Shown piece by piece: positions 60,845-64,000 of a DNA stretch of 64,000 bases. The stretch is from the NCBI RefSeq assembly GCF_014898055.3, contig NW_023603184.1, positions 108,056,615 to 108,120,614 on the forward strand, read 5' to 3'. The translations under genes and the position numbers were made by a program. The stretch's first letter is position 1. Each line of letters starts with the position of its first letter. This stretch comes from Talpa occidentalis (taxonomy: Eukaryota > Chordata > Mammalia > Eulipotyphla > Talpidae). The notes under the pieces were generated by a model. The model was not told the DNA's origin. It did not search any database and was given only the letters and a program-made list of their open reading frames with translations.

Positions 60845-61595
60845 GTGAAGAATGGTACACATTAAAAAAAAACTACTGACAGCAAATGTTGGAGAGGATG
60901 TGGTGAAAAAGTAACTCTCCTACACTGCTGGTGGGAATGCAAACTGGTCCAACCACTATGGGAATTGTATGGAGTTTCCTTAGACTACTAAAAATGGAAC
61001 TACCATATGACCCAGCAATTCCACTAATAGGGATATACCCAAAGGACACAAAAACACTAATTAAAAACAATACTTGTATCCCTATATTCATTTCAGCACT
61101 ATTTATAATAGGTAAGACTTGGAAACAACTCAAAAATAGATGACTGGATCAAGAAGATGTGGTACATATACACAATGGAATACTATTCAGCAATCAAAAA
61201 AAGATAAACTGAAGCCATTCACAGCAACATGGATGGAGCTAGAAGGGATTATGCTCAGTGAAATAAGTCAGAAGAAAAAAGAAAAATATCGGATAGTTTC
61301 ACTTACAGGAGGAATATAGGGGAACCAAATAAGGCATTAGGGAAAAAAGTAACAATAAAAACAAAACAAAAATAAACAGACAACTATAAATCAGAGACAT
61401 TCTACAGGGAAAGGAAAAGGAGAGGGATCAAAACGAGAGAGGGAGGAGCACAAGTAACTATGGTGATGGTGCTCGGGTGGTGGAAATTCTATGGGAACTA
61501 CACCTGAGAAAAGAAAGCAAACATTTTTTAAAAAAATGAAAAATGAAGTAAAATTTATATAAATAAACCAAATGCAAATTAAAAAAAATTAAAAT
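60845..61595 (+). mobile_element. 5'-truncated LINE-1 (about 750 bp)
   Basis: This is the ORF2 C-terminal part (GGAGAGGATGTGGTGAAAAA, GGGAATGCAAACTGGTCCAA, the IKKMWYIYTMEYYSA-equivalent) plus 3' UTR and A tail. The duplication AAAGTTATCTACT is at 60832-60844 and 61596-61608. It is more diverged from the 10 kb L1 than the 23 kb copy, so it is a somewhat older subfamily. Confidence 0.9.
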
Positions 61596-61964
61596 AAAGT
61601 TATCTACTTGGCCCCTCCCATCTGTACAAGGACATATACCATTATTCTCAGACCCCAAAGATCAACCTTGAATTCTGCCTTAATTCAGTTGTCCTGTGCA
61701 GGAATAATAATCATCCCTTCATCTATCCAAATTTCATCCATCTGTTAAAACTAAGATAAAGTTTTAACTCCTTTTAATTTGCCCACCTATAGATATTCCT
61801 GTTTCTTCAAAATTTAAGTGTAACTCAGAATTTAATAAATGTACCTTTGTGTTATAAACATGAATTATTCTTTAATTATTTCACTCCCATTATCACTATA
61901 TCTCCAATAGATTTGAAGCTTTGCATAGAAAGGAACCATGTTTAACTTTTATTTTTTAATCTCT

Positions 61965-62055
61965 GCAGACTACCTCATAGTGTTGCTGTAGAGATTAAAA
62001 GAGTAACTTTATATAAAGTGCTTAGAATAGGACCTGGAATTCAGCATGTACCATA
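61965..62055 (+). repeat. MIR 3' fragment
   Basis: CTACCTCATAGTGTTGCTGT, GAGATTAAAAGAGTAACTTT and AGTGCTTAGAATAGGACCTG match the MIR 3' half. Confidence 0.7.
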
Positions 62056-62574
62056 GGTTTCCCCTGTTATCTTAAGAACCTTTAAAAGCCTAAATCGTCC
62101 AAAGACATTAATTCATATGGAAAAAATTTTTACCATTCCTAGACCCCCAAAATAACCTACCAAATCATAACAAATGACACATAAAACCTAACAGAACACT
62201 AAGATATAGTAAAAGCAAGGTTTTATGATAAATAGTCTATATAAAGTAGTGTCTGGGAAGGAGCTTGGTGGTGCCAGTCTTGCTGATTGTGTGTGTGCTG
62301 CCTCTAGAACATTGCTGCAAAATGAATGCTAAATGCTTTTTCCTTTTGTCAGGAAAGTGAAAAGCCCTTTGCTGACTTCTTTTGGCTAGCAAAAACAGGT
62401 ACTAATATAATATAGGTCTTTCATGAAAGCAAAGTATCATAATGTGAACTTTTGAAAACCAGGAGAAACCTGTATATGCAACACACTACTAAATACTGGC
62501 TGACCGAATCGCATTAGTCATATAGAAAAAGGGTACTTTTAGTACAATTCATTAATTATTTATTTTTTCATATA

Positions 62575-62715
62575 ACCAATGGTTACTAAGTTTTTGCTTC
62601 ATACCAGGTATTTACGTGTTAGGAATAAATCAGTGACTGACCAAAGGGCCTACCCTGAATAAGGTGACATTCCAATGAGAAAAAGACAGACCATTAATAC
62701 TGAAATAAATAACTA
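62575..62715 (-). repeat. L2 LINE 3' end fragment
   Basis: TGCTTCATACCAGGTATTTA, AATAAATCAGTGACTGACCA and GACATTCCAATGAGAAAAAG fit the reverse of L2. Confidence 0.6.
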
Positions 62716-62919
62716 TGATAAAAAACTAAGGGACAACTGGTGGTGGTTTAAATAGACTGAATCAGAAAAAGTAACATTTAGAATTTACTAGAGAAACCAG
62801 AGCATACTTTCAGGGTATTTCTGTTGGAAAACAGAGTTAAATAGAAATAACAAATTGATTGTGATTATAAAACTAAAAGAATAACAAATAAATCACACAT
62901 TTTCACACATATATTATGG

Positions 62920-63095
62920 GGTTAGGAGCATGGACTCTGAAGTCAAACTGCCTTAAGCTCTCTGTGCCTCAGTTTCCTCACTGTAAGTTTGAGGTAATGG
63001 GAATACCCACATCACATAGGTTTCAGCAGATTAAATAAGATAATATTTGTAAAGCACTTAAAATAATGCTAGGCATATAGGTGGTGTTCGGATAC
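62920..63095 (+). repeat. MIR SINE
   Basis: GGAGCATGGACTCTGAAGTC, TCTCTGTGCCTCAGTTTCCT and TAAAGCACTTAAAATAATGC lie in MIR order. Confidence 0.85.
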
Positions 63096-63494
63096 AGATT
63101 TTTTCTAAAACTACAACATCTGTTAAGAGACTTCCTAAATCTAATAATTGCCACAACATTTGAAATAAAATAAGTTTAAATAATGCACGTGGTAAGTGAC
63201 CTGAATGGATTAAATATATTAGAAAATGTAAAATATCTATTACAACAGAGGAAATTATTTTACTATAATCAGATGGTAAAAATATTTCAGTGAGTCAACA
63301 TTTCCAGAATACAATCTTCACAATTCACTTTAACCAAAATTTTGTCCTAACTCATTCTTTATATCATCTAATAAACCTCTTGGCTCCTTTTTCAATTCTT
63401 CAACTATAAGCATCTTCACTTATGGCCACCCATAAATAAATGAAAGTTGCTCTTTCCACTTAAAACAGCCTCCATTCTAGTTATCAACTTACTC

Positions 63495-63960
63495 TTTTTG
63501 CATTTGCTCATTCATTTGTTCATTTATCAAATATGATTAAATATTGACTAAGTAAAAGGCACTGTTCTAGATGCCAGGCACACAGCAATAAACAAACAAA
63601 ATTCATCCACTGATGGAGTTTGCCTTGTGGTGAGGGAGACATAACCAGTTAGGAAACAAACAAAAATACATATAGAATTATGTCAGTATATAATAAGTGT
63701 TATGAAGAAAAATAAGGTAGGAGAGAGTGAATAGGGCACACTTTTTGGAAGGAGTTAGGAAAGATATCTCTAAAAAATGAGATTTGAGTAGAGAGCAGGA
63801 TTAAGGTGAGAAAGCAAGACATGCAAATATCTCAGGAAAGAACATTCCAGGCGGTTGAGGCATGCTTATTTGAAAAGCATCCAGTAGGTCAGTGTGGTGG
63901 GAGCTAAGTGAGAATTGAGAGGACATTGGTAGAACATGAGATCAGAGAAGTAAGGGTACT
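63495..63960 (-). repeat. L2 LINE 3' end
   Basis: CTCATTCATTTGTTCATTTA, TTCTAGATGCCAGGCACACA, GGAGTTTGCCTTGTGG and AAAGAACATTCCAGGCGG are reverse-strand L2 landmarks. The copy is long and may continue past the window edge. Confidence 0.8.
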
Positions 63961-64000
63961 TAATTCCTTGTAGCTAGCTACCACTATGTCATAGTTTGCT

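Overview
This is a vertebrate nuclear window of about 37-40% GC by eye, dominated by mammalian interspersed repeats: MIR, L2, MER5/MER20-type hAT relics, old L1 fragments, a young L1 family and many copies of one tRNA-derived SINE family. There are no bacterial or viral gene blocks. A laurasiatherian placental mammal fits best. The SINE (head GGCCTCCCCGGTGGCGCAGC, tail of TAAATAAATAAATCTT plus A) is not Alu, B1/B2, CanSINE, bovine BovB/tA, pig PRE1, horse ERE or the vespertilionid Ves element. I tentatively favour a rhinolophoid-type bat, but this rests on memory of SINE families and is an inference.

The only protein-coding gene I can support is the 5' part of CCDC141 (also called CAMDI), on the minus strand. 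Five coding exons lie at 57034-56933, 54650-54528, 21666-21475, 17260-17152 and 7322-7069. They encode residues 1 to 260 in one uninterrupted frame with coherent splice phases. Intron sizes are 2.3, 32.9, 4.2 and 9.8 kb. The rest of the gene must lie to the left of position 1. In mammals CCDC141 sits between TTN and SESTD1, so the left side should lead towards TTN and the right side (57-64 kb) is the upstream flank towards SESTD1. The third intron-exon junction from the start aside, intron 4 is notable because it uses a GC-AG splice pair. Intron 1 holds a 33-nt in-frame microexon-like segment with its own splice signals.

Region by region: 1-7 kb is intron 5 with MIR, an old L1 carrying two SINEs, and a MER20. 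7-17 kb is intron 4; it carries a near full-length 6.4 kb L1 (10364-16725) antisense to the gene, with both ORFs frameshifted. That L1 is the last of three retrotransposition events at one target site. 17-21.5 kb is intron 3 with SINEs and old repeats. 21.7-54.5 kb is intron 2, a repeat graveyard that includes two 5'-inverted (twin-primed) L1 copies and a tailless SINE half. 54.5-57 kb holds exons 2 and 1. 57-64 kb is the upstream flank, with a MEF2/GATA/E-box cluster next to the start codon, a candidate upstream non-coding exon, and L1, MIR and L2 relics.

I see no tRNA, rRNA, CRISPR or other functional RNA gene, and no previously unknown multi-gene system. The most interesting signals are the candidate microexon, the GC-AG intron, the recurrent insertion site with an apparent SINE 3' transduction, and the tailless SINE.
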